The translations under genes and the position numbers were made by a program. A stretch of DNA of 42,097 nt from Candidatus Rokuibacteriota bacterium (lineage in GTDB: Bacteria > Methylomirabilota > Methylomirabilia > Rokubacteriales > CSP1-6), in assembly GCA_003221615.1 (NCBI GenBank), contig QHSQ01000152.1, positions 1 through 42,097 of the forward strand, in the 5' to 3' direction. Under the pieces are notes generated by a model. The model was given only the letters and a program-made list of their open reading frames with translations, ran no database searches and was not told where the DNA came from. Below, piece after piece: positions 16,451-23,721 of the stretch. Position 1 is the first letter of the stretch. The number at the start of each line of letters is the position of its first letter.

Positions 16451-17463
16451 ACCCGATCCGACGGCTGATCCTGGTGCTCGGCGTCCTCTCGACGGCGCTG
16501 TTCGTCGCCGCCGCCGTCGCGCTCTTTCTCGGGAGCGCTCAGCTCTCGACGAGCGCGGTGCTGTCAGCGGTGTCGGGGCGCGCCGCGCCGGAATCGGTCG
16601 AGCGCGTCGTGACCTTGTCCATCCGCTTGCCGCGGATCGCGGCCGCCGTGCTGGCGGGCGGCGCCCTCGCGGTCGCGGGCGTCGCCTTCCAGGCGCTCAC
16701 GCGCAACCCGCTCGCCGAGCCCTCCGTGCTCGGCATCTCGGCCGGCGCCGCGTTCGGGGTCGTGATCGGGCAAAGCTTCGGTCTCGGCCTCTCGTTTCGC
16801 GAGGCGCTGGGCCTCACCGCCTTCGCGTTCGCCGGCGCGCTCATCGCTGCGGGCGCGGTCTATCTGATCGCGGCGATCGGCCGTGGGCTCTCGATCCAGA
16901 CGCTGCTACTCGCCGGCGTCATCGTCGGCATCTTTTTCTCGTCGGCGATCACCGTGGTGATCTCGCTGCTCGACTTCAACCGGCTCGGCGGTGTCGTCCA
17001 CTGGCTGCTCGGCAATCTGGCCCCGATTCCGCCCGGCGCCCTCGGGCTCTTCGCGCTCCTGGCGGCCGTCGGATTCGCGCTCATCGTGACGCACGCGCGG
17101 GAGCTGAATCTGATGGCGCTCGGGGAGGAAGCGCTGCAACAGCTGGGCGTCGCCGCTGACCGACTCAAGCTGACGATCTTCCTCGCCGCGGCGCTCCTGA
17201 CCGCGACCGTCGTGGCCTTCGTCGGCCCGATCGGCTTCGTCGGGCTCATCGTGCCGCACATCCTACGAATTCTTCTGGGGTCGGACAACCGCCTGCTCGT
17301 GCCGGCCGCTCTCGTCGGCGGTGGCATCTTCCTCCTTTTCGCCGACACCATCGCGCGCAACATCGTCGCCCCCGCCGAGCTGTCGGTCGGCGTCATCACC
17401 GCCTTCTTCGGCGCCCCGTTCTTCATCTACCTCCTCCGCACCCGCTACCGCGCCAACCTCTGA
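16447..17463 (+). CDS. btuC: Corrinoid ABC transporter permease
   Basis: The 338-residue protein is a FecCD/BtuC-family permease with about ten hydrophobic helices. Landmarks are LSIRLPRIAAAVLAGGALAVAG, QALTRNPLAEPSVLGIS, LLAGVIVGIFFSS, VGPIGFVGLIVPHI and the terminal GAPFFIYLLR. Two copies pair with two BtuD subunits in the inner membrane. It starts with GTG at 16447 inside the btuF stop. Unlike the other joins of this operon, btuD does not follow directly; a 315-base gap with inverted repeats separates them. Confidence 0.93.
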   Translation: MNPIRRLILVLGVLSTALFVAAAVALFLGSAQLSTSAVLSAVSGRAAPESVERVVTLSIRLPRIAAAVLAGGALAVAGVAFQALTRNPLAEPSVLGISAGAAFGVVIGQSFGLGLSFREALGLTAFAFAGALIAAGAVYLIAAIGRGLSIQTLLLAGVIVGIFFSSAITVVISLLDFNRLGGVVHWLLGNLAPIPPGALGLFALLAAVGFALIVTHARELNLMALGEEALQQLGVAADRLKLTIFLAAALLTATVVAFVGPIGFVGLIVPHILRILLGSDNRLLVPAALVGGGIFLLFADTIARNIVAPAELSVGVITAFFGAPFFIYLLRTRYRANL

Positions 17464-17519
17464 TGTCCGCCCCGACGCCACGGCGCTGCTGTCGCATTCG
17501 CCTCCTAAGCCCAACCGAG

Positions 17520-17544
17520 CCACGCTCATCGATCTCGAGCGTGG
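17520..17544. repeat. 8-bp inverted repeat downstream of btuC
   Basis: CCACGCTC (17520-17527) and GAGCGTGG (17537-17544) form a perfect stem with a 9-base loop, 57 bases after the btuC stop. It could be a weak terminator or a transcript-end stabiliser; there is no T-tract. Confidence 0.4.
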
Positions 17545-17592
17545 AACTGGTCATGGGGATCTCCGACGACATCACCAGTCCAACTGCGAGAC

Positions 17593-17756
17593 CGCGGCTG
17601 TGAGGCGCCGGGGTGTGGGAGGGGTCGATGAGACCCGTTCCCGCCAATGGGGCGACGGAAGACGCGCGCCCAGATGGAGCCCAGCCGCCGCGGAGCAGCG
17701 AACGCGTGCCGCGTGGTCGAACGACCCCTCCCACACCCCGGCGCCTCGCAGCCGCG
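17593..17756. repeat. 35-bp inverted repeat pair in the btuC-btuD gap
   Basis: The left arm 17593-17627 is the reverse complement of the right arm 17722-17756 over 35 bases with one difference (T at 17601 against G at 17748, which is a U-G pair in RNA). The arms are 94 bases apart. A transcript through this region would form an uninterrupted 35-bp stem. The rest of the 315-base gap has no convincing gene. The shape (about 164 bases, long terminal inverted repeats) suits a small non-autonomous element or a large attenuator hairpin; no clear target-site duplication was seen. Confidence 0.75.
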
Positions 17757-17778
17757 CCTCAAGCAAGCCGACACGTTG

Positions 17779-18606
17779 ATGCTGGCAGAGTTCCGCGGAG
17801 TGGGCTTCGCGTATCCAGCGTCGGCGGAGCGGCGAACGCGACCGTTTGCGATCGAGGAGCTTTCGTTCGACATCGCGGCGGGCGAGATCGTCGGCGTGAT
17901 CGGGCCCAACAGCTCGGGCAAGACGACGTTGATTCGACTGCTGACGCGGGTGCTCGAGCCCGGCTCCGGCGAGATCCGCCTCGAGGGCGTGCCGGTCCGG
18001 CGACTGTCCCGCGTGGATCTGGCCCGCCGGGTCGCCGTCGTGCCGCAGGGGATCTTGCCGCAGTTTCCGTTCACGGTCGGCGAGCTCGTGCTGATGGGCC
18101 GCTATCCGCACGATCCCGGCCGCTATTTCGAGAGCCCGCGCGATCGGACGGTGGCGCGCGAGGCGATGGAGGCGACCGGCGTGCTCGAGCTCGCTGACTT
18201 ACCCCTCGACGATCTGAGCGGCGGCGAGCGCCAGCGCGCGGTCATCGCGCGCGCGCTCGCGCAGGAGCCGCGGCTCCTGGTCCTCGACGAGCCGACCGCG
18301 CATCTGGATCTTCGCTATCAGGTCGAGGCGGCCACGCTCCTGCGGCGTCTGAACCGCGAGCTCGGCATGTCGGTCCTGCTCGTCTCCCACGATCTCAACC
18401 TGGCGGCCGAGGTCTGCGACCGGCTCCTGCTGCTGAACGCCGGCCGCGCGGCGGCGATCGGCTCGCCCGAGACGGTGCTGGACGACGCGCTCCTCGCCGC
18501 GGTCTTCGGCTGCGAAGTCGTCGTCGACAAGAGTGAGACGACGCGGCGGCCGATCGTGCGGCTCACCTGGCGCCCTGACAAAAAGGAGGTGGGAGAAACG
18601 CGGTAG
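17779..18606 (+). CDS. btuD: Corrinoid ABC transporter ATP-binding protein
   Basis: The protein has 275 residues from the ATG at 17779. It has Walker A GPNSSGKTT, the Q-loop in VVPQGILPQFPFTV, the ABC signature LSGGERQRAVIARAL, Walker B LLVLDEPTAHLD and the switch His in LLVSHDLNLA. It belongs to the FecE/BtuD branch and energises BtuC. The open frame extends upstream into the inverted-repeat region, but that part lacks similarity to ABC proteins and the ATG directly before the first beta strand is the better start. No Shine-Dalgarno site is obvious. Confidence 0.9.
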   Translation: MLAEFRGVGFAYPASAERRTRPFAIEELSFDIAAGEIVGVIGPNSSGKTTLIRLLTRVLEPGSGEIRLEGVPVRRLSRVDLARRVAVVPQGILPQFPFTVGELVLMGRYPHDPGRYFESPRDRTVAREAMEATGVLELADLPLDDLSGGERQRAVIARALAQEPRLLVLDEPTAHLDLRYQVEAATLLRRLNRELGMSVLLVSHDLNLAAEVCDRLLLLNAGRAAAIGSPETVLDDALLAAVFGCEVVVDKSETTRRPIVRLTWRPDKKEVGETR

Positions 18607-18790
18607 CCCTTCGAGAACTTCGCTCCGGATCAAGGGAAGCCGGTGAGGTCGAACGAGACCGAGGCCGGCACGGACCCGCCACTGTGAGTGGGGAGCAAGC
18701 GCCCGAGGTTGCCACTATCCGCGCCGACGCGGACGGGAAGGCTGGGCGCGAGCGGCGATCCACCGAGTCAGGAGACCTGTTCCGGACGAG
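18607..18790 (+). promoter_or_regulatory. Cobalamin riboswitch 2 (btuB operon)
   Basis: Directly after the btuD stop come the aptamer elements GGGAAGCCGGTGAGG (from 18634), CCGCCACTGTGAG (18677-18689), TTGCCACTA (about 18709), GGGAAGG and the B12 box GAGTCAGGAGACCTGT (18765-18780). TCCGGA at 18624-18629 and 18781-18786 can pair to close the P1 stem. The btuB ribosome-binding site AAGGAG (18814-18819) follows within 30 bases. Corrinoid binding should lower synthesis of BtuB and of the genes downstream. Confidence 0.92.
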
Positions 18791-18827
18791 AGCTTCCAAC
18801 CCTTTCGTGGAAGAAGGAGTGAAGCGC

Positions 18828-20741
18828 ATGGTCTGGTTCATTCGACTGCTGCTGTTGCAACTCGTCATGCTGCTCCCTGCGGCGATGCTCGCGGCGCAGG
18901 AGCACCCGCGCGACCTCGACCCCGTGGTGCTGACGGCCACCAAGCTCGAGACGCGCGCCGAACAGCTCGGCGCCTCCGTGACGGTCGTGCCCGGCGACGA
19001 CGTGCAGAAGTACCACTTCGAGACGGTCGAAGACATCCTGCGATCTGTGCCCGGCGTCGAGATCCGACGCTCGGGAAGCCTCGGCAAGATCTCGAACATC
19101 AGCATCCGGGGCGCCAACTCCAACCAGGTCCAGGTCCTCGTCGACGGCGTCAGGGTCAAGAGCCCGACGACCGGACAGGCCGACCTGTCCGATATCTCGC
19201 CCGACCTGATCGAGCGCATCGAGGTGATCCGCGGACCCCAGTCGACGCTCTACGGCGCCGACGCGATCGGCGGCGTCGTCAACATCATCACGAAGAAGGG
19301 CAAGGGCCCGTTCTCGGCGACGGTCGAGGGCGGAGCCGGCAACTACGACACCTACACCGGCCGCGGCTGGTTCAGCGGCGCCTACTCGCTCCTGGATTAC
19401 GCGGGCTCGATCTCCCATCTCGAATCGAACGGCCAGTTCCGAAACGACAGCTCGGACAAGAACGCGGTCAACCTGCGTCTCGGGGTCTCGCTCCCGTGGG
19501 ACAGCTCGATCGCGTTCAGCCTGCGCTGGGTCCGGAACGAGACGGGATTGCCGGTGAAGTTCCTTTCCTCGGCGCCGCCGCCGCTGCCGAACGACCCGAT
19601 CATCGACGTCAACAACCGCCAGATCAGCGAGACGTGGGTGATGGCGCTGAACGGCCACACCAAGCCCTTCGAGTGGTGGGAGGTCGACCTGCGGGGCGGG
19701 CGCTATCAGAACAAGACGACCTTCGTCGACCTCCCGGATCCGGCGGAGCAATGCGCATTCCCGCCGTGCGAGTTCCCCGGGCGCTTCAACGTCGAGCGCT
19801 GGGAAGCGGAGCTGGACAACCACTTCCACGTCGGCAAATGGTCGACCAGCTCGATCGGCCTCGAATACCGCACCGAAGACGGCGAGGCCCAGGGCAGCAC
19901 GCCCTTCGAGGCGAGCAGCCACACCAGGTCGGCCTTCTTCCAGCAGACGTTTCGCTTCTGGGACCGCCTGTTCATGTCGGCGGGGTTTCGCGTCGAGGAC
20001 AACAGCGTGTTCGGTACGCACTGGACCGAGCGCGGCTCGCTCGCGTACGTGATCCGCGAGTGGGGCACGAGGATCCACGGCGGCGCCGGCTCGGGCTTCC
20101 GGGCGCCGACGTTCAACGACCTCTTCTTCCCGGGATTCTCCGATCCCACCCTGCAGCCCGAGACCAGCTTCTCGTGGGACGTCGGAGTGGACCAGAAGCT
20201 CTGGAAGGACCGGATTCGCCTGGGGCTGACCTACTTCCACAATGACTTCAAGAACCTGATCGGGTTCACGTTCATCACCACGCCGCCGTTCGTGAAGGGC
20301 GTGAACATCGGCAAGGCGCGCGCGGAGGGCATCGAGTTCGTCGGCGAGGTGGACGTGCTCGACAACCTCACCGCGTCGCTGAACTATACCTACACGGAAT
20401 CGGAGAACCTCCAGACTCACCGGCTCCTGGCGCGTGAGCCGCGCGATCGCTTGAACCTCAGGCTGACCTGGCGCCCGATCCCGCGCCTGGAGCTCTTCGG
20501 TGAGGGCCAGTGGGTGAGCAAGCAGTTCGAGCCGATCGCGGGCGGAGCATACGTGTGGAACAGCGGCTACACGACGGTGAACGCGGGCGCCACGTACCGG
20601 CTCTTCCAGCGTTACGCGTTCATCCAGTCGGTCGATCTGTGGACCCGCATCCAGAACCTGACCAACGAGGATTACTCGGAGGTACGCGGTTTCCCGGCGC
20701 TCGGCATCAACGCACTGGCCGGGGTGCGCATGACGTTCTAG
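18828..20741 (+). CDS. btuB: TonB-dependent outer-membrane corrinoid receptor
   Basis: The 637-residue protein begins at the ATG at 18828 (AAGGAG eight bases upstream). It has a signal peptide (1-22), a TonB-box-like LDPVVLTATKLE, a plug domain (about 30-150: VEDILRSVPGVEIR, ISIRGANSNQVQVLVDGVRV, IERIEVIRGPQSTLYGADAIGGVVNIIT) and a beta-barrel ending in an aromatic residue (AGVRMTF). RVEDNSVFG, GSGFRAPTFNDLFFPG and LNLRLTWRP are typical barrel motifs. The riboswitch and the ABC importer upstream point to cobalamin and cobinamide as cargo. Confidence 0.93.
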   Translation: MVWFIRLLLLQLVMLLPAAMLAAQEHPRDLDPVVLTATKLETRAEQLGASVTVVPGDDVQKYHFETVEDILRSVPGVEIRRSGSLGKISNISIRGANSNQVQVLVDGVRVKSPTTGQADLSDISPDLIERIEVIRGPQSTLYGADAIGGVVNIITKKGKGPFSATVEGGAGNYDTYTGRGWFSGAYSLLDYAGSISHLESNGQFRNDSSDKNAVNLRLGVSLPWDSSIAFSLRWVRNETGLPVKFLSSAPPPLPNDPIIDVNNRQISETWVMALNGHTKPFEWWEVDLRGGRYQNKTTFVDLPDPAEQCAFPPCEFPGRFNVERWEAELDNHFHVGKWSTSSIGLEYRTEDGEAQGSTPFEASSHTRSAFFQQTFRFWDRLFMSAGFRVEDNSVFGTHWTERGSLAYVIREWGTRIHGGAGSGFRAPTFNDLFFPGFSDPTLQPETSFSWDVGVDQKLWKDRIRLGLTYFHNDFKNLIGFTFITTPPFVKGVNIGKARAEGIEFVGEVDVLDNLTASLNYTYTESENLQTHRLLAREPRDRLNLRLTWRPIPRLELFGEGQWVSKQFEPIAGGAYVWNSGYTTVNAGATYRLFQRYAFIQSVDLWTRIQNLTNEDYSEVRGFPALGINALAGVRMTF

Positions 20742-20754
20742 ACTTTCTCGCGCC

Positions 20755-20789
20755 GCCGGATGACGGTCCCCGCTGGGCCGTCATCCGGC
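20755..20789 (+). terminator. 12-bp perfect hairpin between btuB and cbiZ
   Basis: GCCGGATGACGG (20755-20766) pairs perfectly with CCGTCATCCGGC (20778-20789) around an 11-base loop that can itself form a CCC/GGG stem. It starts 14 bases after the btuB stop. There is no T-tract, and cbiZ follows 26 bases later, so a partial terminator or an mRNA-stabilising hairpin that sets the btuB to cbiZ ratio is more likely than full termination. Confidence 0.6.
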
Positions 20790-20815
20790 TCGCTCGCGAA
20801 GCGGAAGGAGTGAAC

Positions 20816-21469
20816 GTGATCGAGGGGATCGAGATCGCGGTCGACCGCGAGGCGGCCGTCGTCACGGCGCGCGAGCCGCTGACGGTTCTGTCCTCGGCAT
20901 TCGTGCGGGGCGGACTCACCACGGCGCGCGCGATCGTGAACCTCCATGTCCGCAAGAACATCTCGGAGGTGGAGACGGACGGCCTTCTGCCTCGATTCGC
21001 CGATCGGCGCGGGATCCGCGGACCGTGGGTCGGCCTGCTCACGTCGGCGTGGACGGAGAAGGGCGTGGTCGCCGAGGCCAGCGGGTTCGGGCTGACGGCG
21101 CTCGCGGTCGTGACGGTCGGTCTCTCGAACCGGATCGCCGCGGGCGAGACGCCGGTCGCCGCGTGGGCGCCGTCGACGATCAACTCGATCGTGGTCGTCG
21201 ATGGCGCGCCGGAGGCGGCGGCCCTCGTCAACGCGGCGATGACGATCACCGAGGTCAAGACAGCGCTGCTGGCCGCCGTCGACCTCCGGTGTGACGACGG
21301 CCGGCTCGCGAGCGGCACGTCGACCGACGCGGTGGTCGTGGCGGCGACCGGGCGCGGCCCGCGGTGCCGCTTCGGTGGCCCCATCAGCGACTTCGGGTGG
21401 GTGGTCGCGCGAGCGGCCCGAGAAGCGCTGGACGCGGGGATCCGCCGCTGGATCGAGGAGCACCCGTGA
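20816..21469 (+). CDS. cbiZ: Adenosylcobinamide amidohydrolase
   Basis: The 217-residue protein belongs to the CbiZ family: LTVLSSAFVRGGLTTARAIVNLHV, GLLTSAWTEKG and GTSTDAVVVAATG are family landmarks. CbiZ cuts the aminopropanol side chain from AdoCbi (and, in Rhodobacter, from adenosylpseudocobalamin), yielding adenosylcobyric acid that CbiB can rebuild. GGAAGGAG at 20803-20810 precedes the GTG at 20816; GTG 20810 is an alternative. It lies between the receptor gene and tonB under riboswitch 2. CbiZ is typical of archaea and found in scattered bacteria, so acquisition by transfer is possible, though base composition does not differ visibly. Confidence 0.88.
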   Translation: MIEGIEIAVDREAAVVTAREPLTVLSSAFVRGGLTTARAIVNLHVRKNISEVETDGLLPRFADRRGIRGPWVGLLTSAWTEKGVVAEASGFGLTALAVVTVGLSNRIAAGETPVAAWAPSTINSIVVVDGAPEAAALVNAAMTITEVKTALLAAVDLRCDDGRLASGTSTDAVVVAATGRGPRCRFGGPISDFGWVVARAAREALDAGIRRWIEEHP

Positions 21470-22371
21470 TCCGTCGACCGCCGCTCGCGACCTTGTGCGC
21501 CTCGCTCGTCGCTCACGGCGGAGTGCTGGCGCTTCTGTTCTTCCTCGTGTCGGGAGAGTCGCACCCGAGTGTGCTCTTCATCGACCTCGAGGCGATCGCG
21601 GAGCGCGAGAGTCCTATTGCGGCGGAACGGCCGGACGCTGCGGCTCGAGGAGGCTCGAAGAGCGCCGCGCCGGGTTCGACCCGGCGGGACTCGGCCCGGC
21701 CCAGCGCGCCACCGAGCGCCTCCCCGCAGCCCACGGCGCCTTGGGCGCCCGTCGCGCCCGCGCCGTCGTCAGAGCCGAAGCCCGTGCGAGAGCGCGCCGC
21801 GTCGCCGTCCCCTGCCGAAGAACCGCGCCAGCCCGAGCCCGCGGTCGCCGTCGTGCCGGCGCGGGAGACCGCTCCCGACCTCGTCGCTCGCCGCGAGACG
21901 AGCTCGTCGCCCGCGGAGACGCGCACGAATTCTGGCGGGGCCACCGGCGATCTCATCGTCTCTGGGGTCGAGCAGGCCGGCGGTCGAGCGACGGCGGGCG
22001 CCGGTACGGCGGGCCAGAACCAAGGCGGAGCCGGGGGCGCCGGAGTGGCGCCGAGCGGGGGGCCGGGGGGCGGCGCGCCGGGAGCGGAGTACGGTGGCTA
22101 CCTGGCGACCGTGAGACGGCGCTTCCTGGAAGCGCTCCGGTACCCGCCGCCCGCGCGCAGTCGAGGTCTCACGGGCACCGTCCTGCTCGAGGTCTTCATC
22201 AAGCCCGATGGGGCGATCGGCGGCGTCTCGGTCGCGAGCTCGTCGTCGCATCCCATGCTCGACGAGGCCGCGCTGGAAGCCATGCGCAGTCTCGCGCCCC
22301 AGCCATTCCCCAAGGGTCTCGCACCCCGACCGTTGAGGGTCCGGCTGCCGGTGGTCTTCGACCTGCAGTAG
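21466..22371 (+). CDS. tonB: TonB family energy transducer
   Basis: The 301-residue protein has one N-terminal membrane helix (about 6-28, with SLVAHGGVLALLFF carrying the His typical of TonB), a long periplasmic Pro/Ala/Glu-rich stretch (about 60-160), a Gly-rich linker (about 165-210) and a C-terminal TonB domain (about 215-300: YPPPARSRGLTGTVLLEVFI, SSSHPMLDEAALEAMR). It links inner-membrane proton flow to BtuB. The GTG at 21466 overlaps the cbiZ stop. ExbB and ExbD partners are not in the window. Confidence 0.87.
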   Translation: MIRRPPLATLCASLVAHGGVLALLFFLVSGESHPSVLFIDLEAIAERESPIAAERPDAAARGGSKSAAPGSTRRDSARPSAPPSASPQPTAPWAPVAPAPSSEPKPVRERAASPSPAEEPRQPEPAVAVVPARETAPDLVARRETSSSPAETRTNSGGATGDLIVSGVEQAGGRATAGAGTAGQNQGGAGGAGVAPSGGPGGGAPGAEYGGYLATVRRRFLEALRYPPPARSRGLTGTVLLEVFIKPDGAIGGVSVASSSSHPMLDEAALEAMRSLAPQPFPKGLAPRPLRVRLPVVFDLQ

Positions 22372-22407
22372 TATGCTCACCGATCCGACGACGACGGGGA
22401 GGCGAGC

Positions 22408-22923
22408 ATGCGCGAAGGCACGACGCCCACGATCGAGCATGGCCTCGACGGGACGACGACCGAGTATCACGATATGGCCGTCGCCGGTGACGAGGTCGAG
22501 CGACTGCTCGTCGAGCTCTTCACCGAGCACTGGGCCGAGCTCACCGCGGGTCCGCTGATCGAGGGCGCGGCCTACGAGATCCAGTTCGCGACGCCGCCCA
22601 GGGTCACGAAGCTCGACGGATACCTCACGGTCGATAGCGGCGCCTGGCACTTCCACCTCTGCGTCAACGATCATCGCGGCTCGCGCAGCGCGGAGCTCGC
22701 ACGGATCCGCCGTGTGTCCCGGGCCGCCTTCTTCAAGACCGAAGGGGGATCGTGCGCGCCCGCGACGTGGGGGCTCAGGCTCTGGAACGGGCGCGGCGAG
22801 CAGATGATCACGATCCTGTTTCCGAACCCGCACTTCGACGCGAAGTGGCAGCGGCTCCGTGAGCCCCGATGGGAGAAGACGGCGCTCTGGCAGGAGCTCC
22901 GGCGGCGCTACGCGAGCCGTTGA
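22408..22923 (+). CDS. Unidentified conserved-looking protein in corrinoid operon
   Basis: I do not recognise this 171-residue soluble protein. It starts at an ATG with GGGGAGG (22396-22402) five bases upstream, so it is well translated. Visible features are HFHLC with H81, H83 and C85, then H89 and C116, within a compact alpha/beta pattern (GYLTVDSGAWHFHLCVNDH, RRVSRAAFFKTEGGSCAP, MITILFPNPHFD). The close His/Cys grouping suggests metal or corrinoid binding, which is only inference. It has no signal peptide or membrane segment. It sits between tonB and an outer-membrane protein gene in the riboswitch-controlled run. Confidence 0.75.
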   Translation: MREGTTPTIEHGLDGTTTEYHDMAVAGDEVERLLVELFTEHWAELTAGPLIEGAAYEIQFATPPRVTKLDGYLTVDSGAWHFHLCVNDHRGSRSAELARIRRVSRAAFFKTEGGSCAPATWGLRLWNGRGEQMITILFPNPHFDAKWQRLREPRWEKTALWQELRRRYASR

Positions 22924-22926
22924 CCC

Positions 22927-23721
22927 GTGAAGACCGCGGCGCGCGGGCTCGTCGCGGTCTGCGCGGCCGTGGCCATCACGGCGTCCGTCGCGATCGCGGG
23001 GGAGTCGGAGCGAATCCAGACCGACCGGCCGAGCATTTCGAACAGCGCGAACACCGTCCCGCCGGGCGCCTTTCAGATCGAGAGCGGCGCGGAATACTCA
23101 CGGACGAGCGTCGGCGGTAGCCCCGCGGATCGAGTGTTCGCGCTCGACGTGACCTTGCGGGCGGGGCTGACCGAGCGGATCGAGATCAGGCTCGAGGGCG
23201 AGCCGCTCGTCGTGACGCGCGACCGGCAGGACGACATCGGCAACGGCGACCTCGCGGTCCAGGCCAAGTACCGCTTCCTCGACGCGCGCGAAGGACACTG
23301 GTGGCCGTCGCTGGGCGTCCTTCCATTCGTCAGGTTCCCGATCGCCCACGCGCCCCACGCGACCAATCTCCCGGACTTTGGAATCGTCGGTCTCGCGAGC
23401 TTCACCCTGCCGTGGAAGCTGGGCCTGGACGCGAACGCCGGAATCGGAGGCGCCGCCCAGCGCCCCAGCGGCTTCATCGCCCAGGGAGTCGCGTCGGCGG
23501 CGCTCAGCCGAGATATCGGCGAGCGGTGGTCGACCTATGCCGAGGTCTTCTTCGCCTCGCCGGCTGAGCGCGGCACCCACGAGTCCGTCGGCTTCGACGC
23601 CGGCGTGCAATTCTTCGTGACGCCGCGTCTGGCCCTGGACGCGGCCGGCCAGACTTCGCTCGCCGGACCCGGCCCGGACTATGCCTTTCGCGCCGGGCTG
23701 AGCGTCCGATTCGGACGATGA
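22927..23721 (+). CDS. Outer-membrane beta-barrel, transporter of the phenol-degradation MetA-like family
   Basis: The 264-residue protein has a signal peptide (1-24, ASVAIAGE) and then ERIQTDRPSISNSANTVPPG and QIESGAEYSRT, the start typical of the 'MetA-pathway of phenol degradation' putative transporter family. Alternating hydrophobic strands (LPFVRFPIAH, GLASFTLPWKLGLDANAGIG) continue to the last strand FRAGLSVRFGR, as in an outer-membrane barrel. The function of the family is poorly known. It starts with GTG three bases after the previous gene and ends in an ATGA overlap with cobQ, so it belongs to the corrinoid operon. Confidence 0.75.
   Translation: MKTAARGLVAVCAAVAITASVAIAGESERIQTDRPSISNSANTVPPGAFQIESGAEYSRTSVGGSPADRVFALDVTLRAGLTERIEIRLEGEPLVVTRDRQDDIGNGDLAVQAKYRFLDAREGHWWPSLGVLPFVRFPIAHAPHATNLPDFGIVGLASFTLPWKLGLDANAGIGGAAQRPSGFIAQGVASAALSRDIGERWSTYAEVFFASPAERGTHESVGFDAGVQFFVTPRLALDAAGQTSLAGPGPDYAFRAGLSVRFGR

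Noticed and set aside
17423..17734. Minus-strand frame in the btuC-btuD gap with MTSSTLEIDERGSV, faintly like the start of an AbrB/MazE antitoxin
   Set aside because: Only about 14 residues resemble the family, the following DNA-binding part does not, and the frame runs across one repeat arm and the btuC end. Treated as chance or, at most, a tiny remnant.
17647..17778. Longer btuD start giving 44 extra residues
   Set aside because: The extra part is translated from the inverted-repeat region and does not match ABC ATPases.
18907..20420. Long minus-strand frame opposite btuB
   Set aside because: No start signal and no recognisable domain; btuB is complete on the plus strand.
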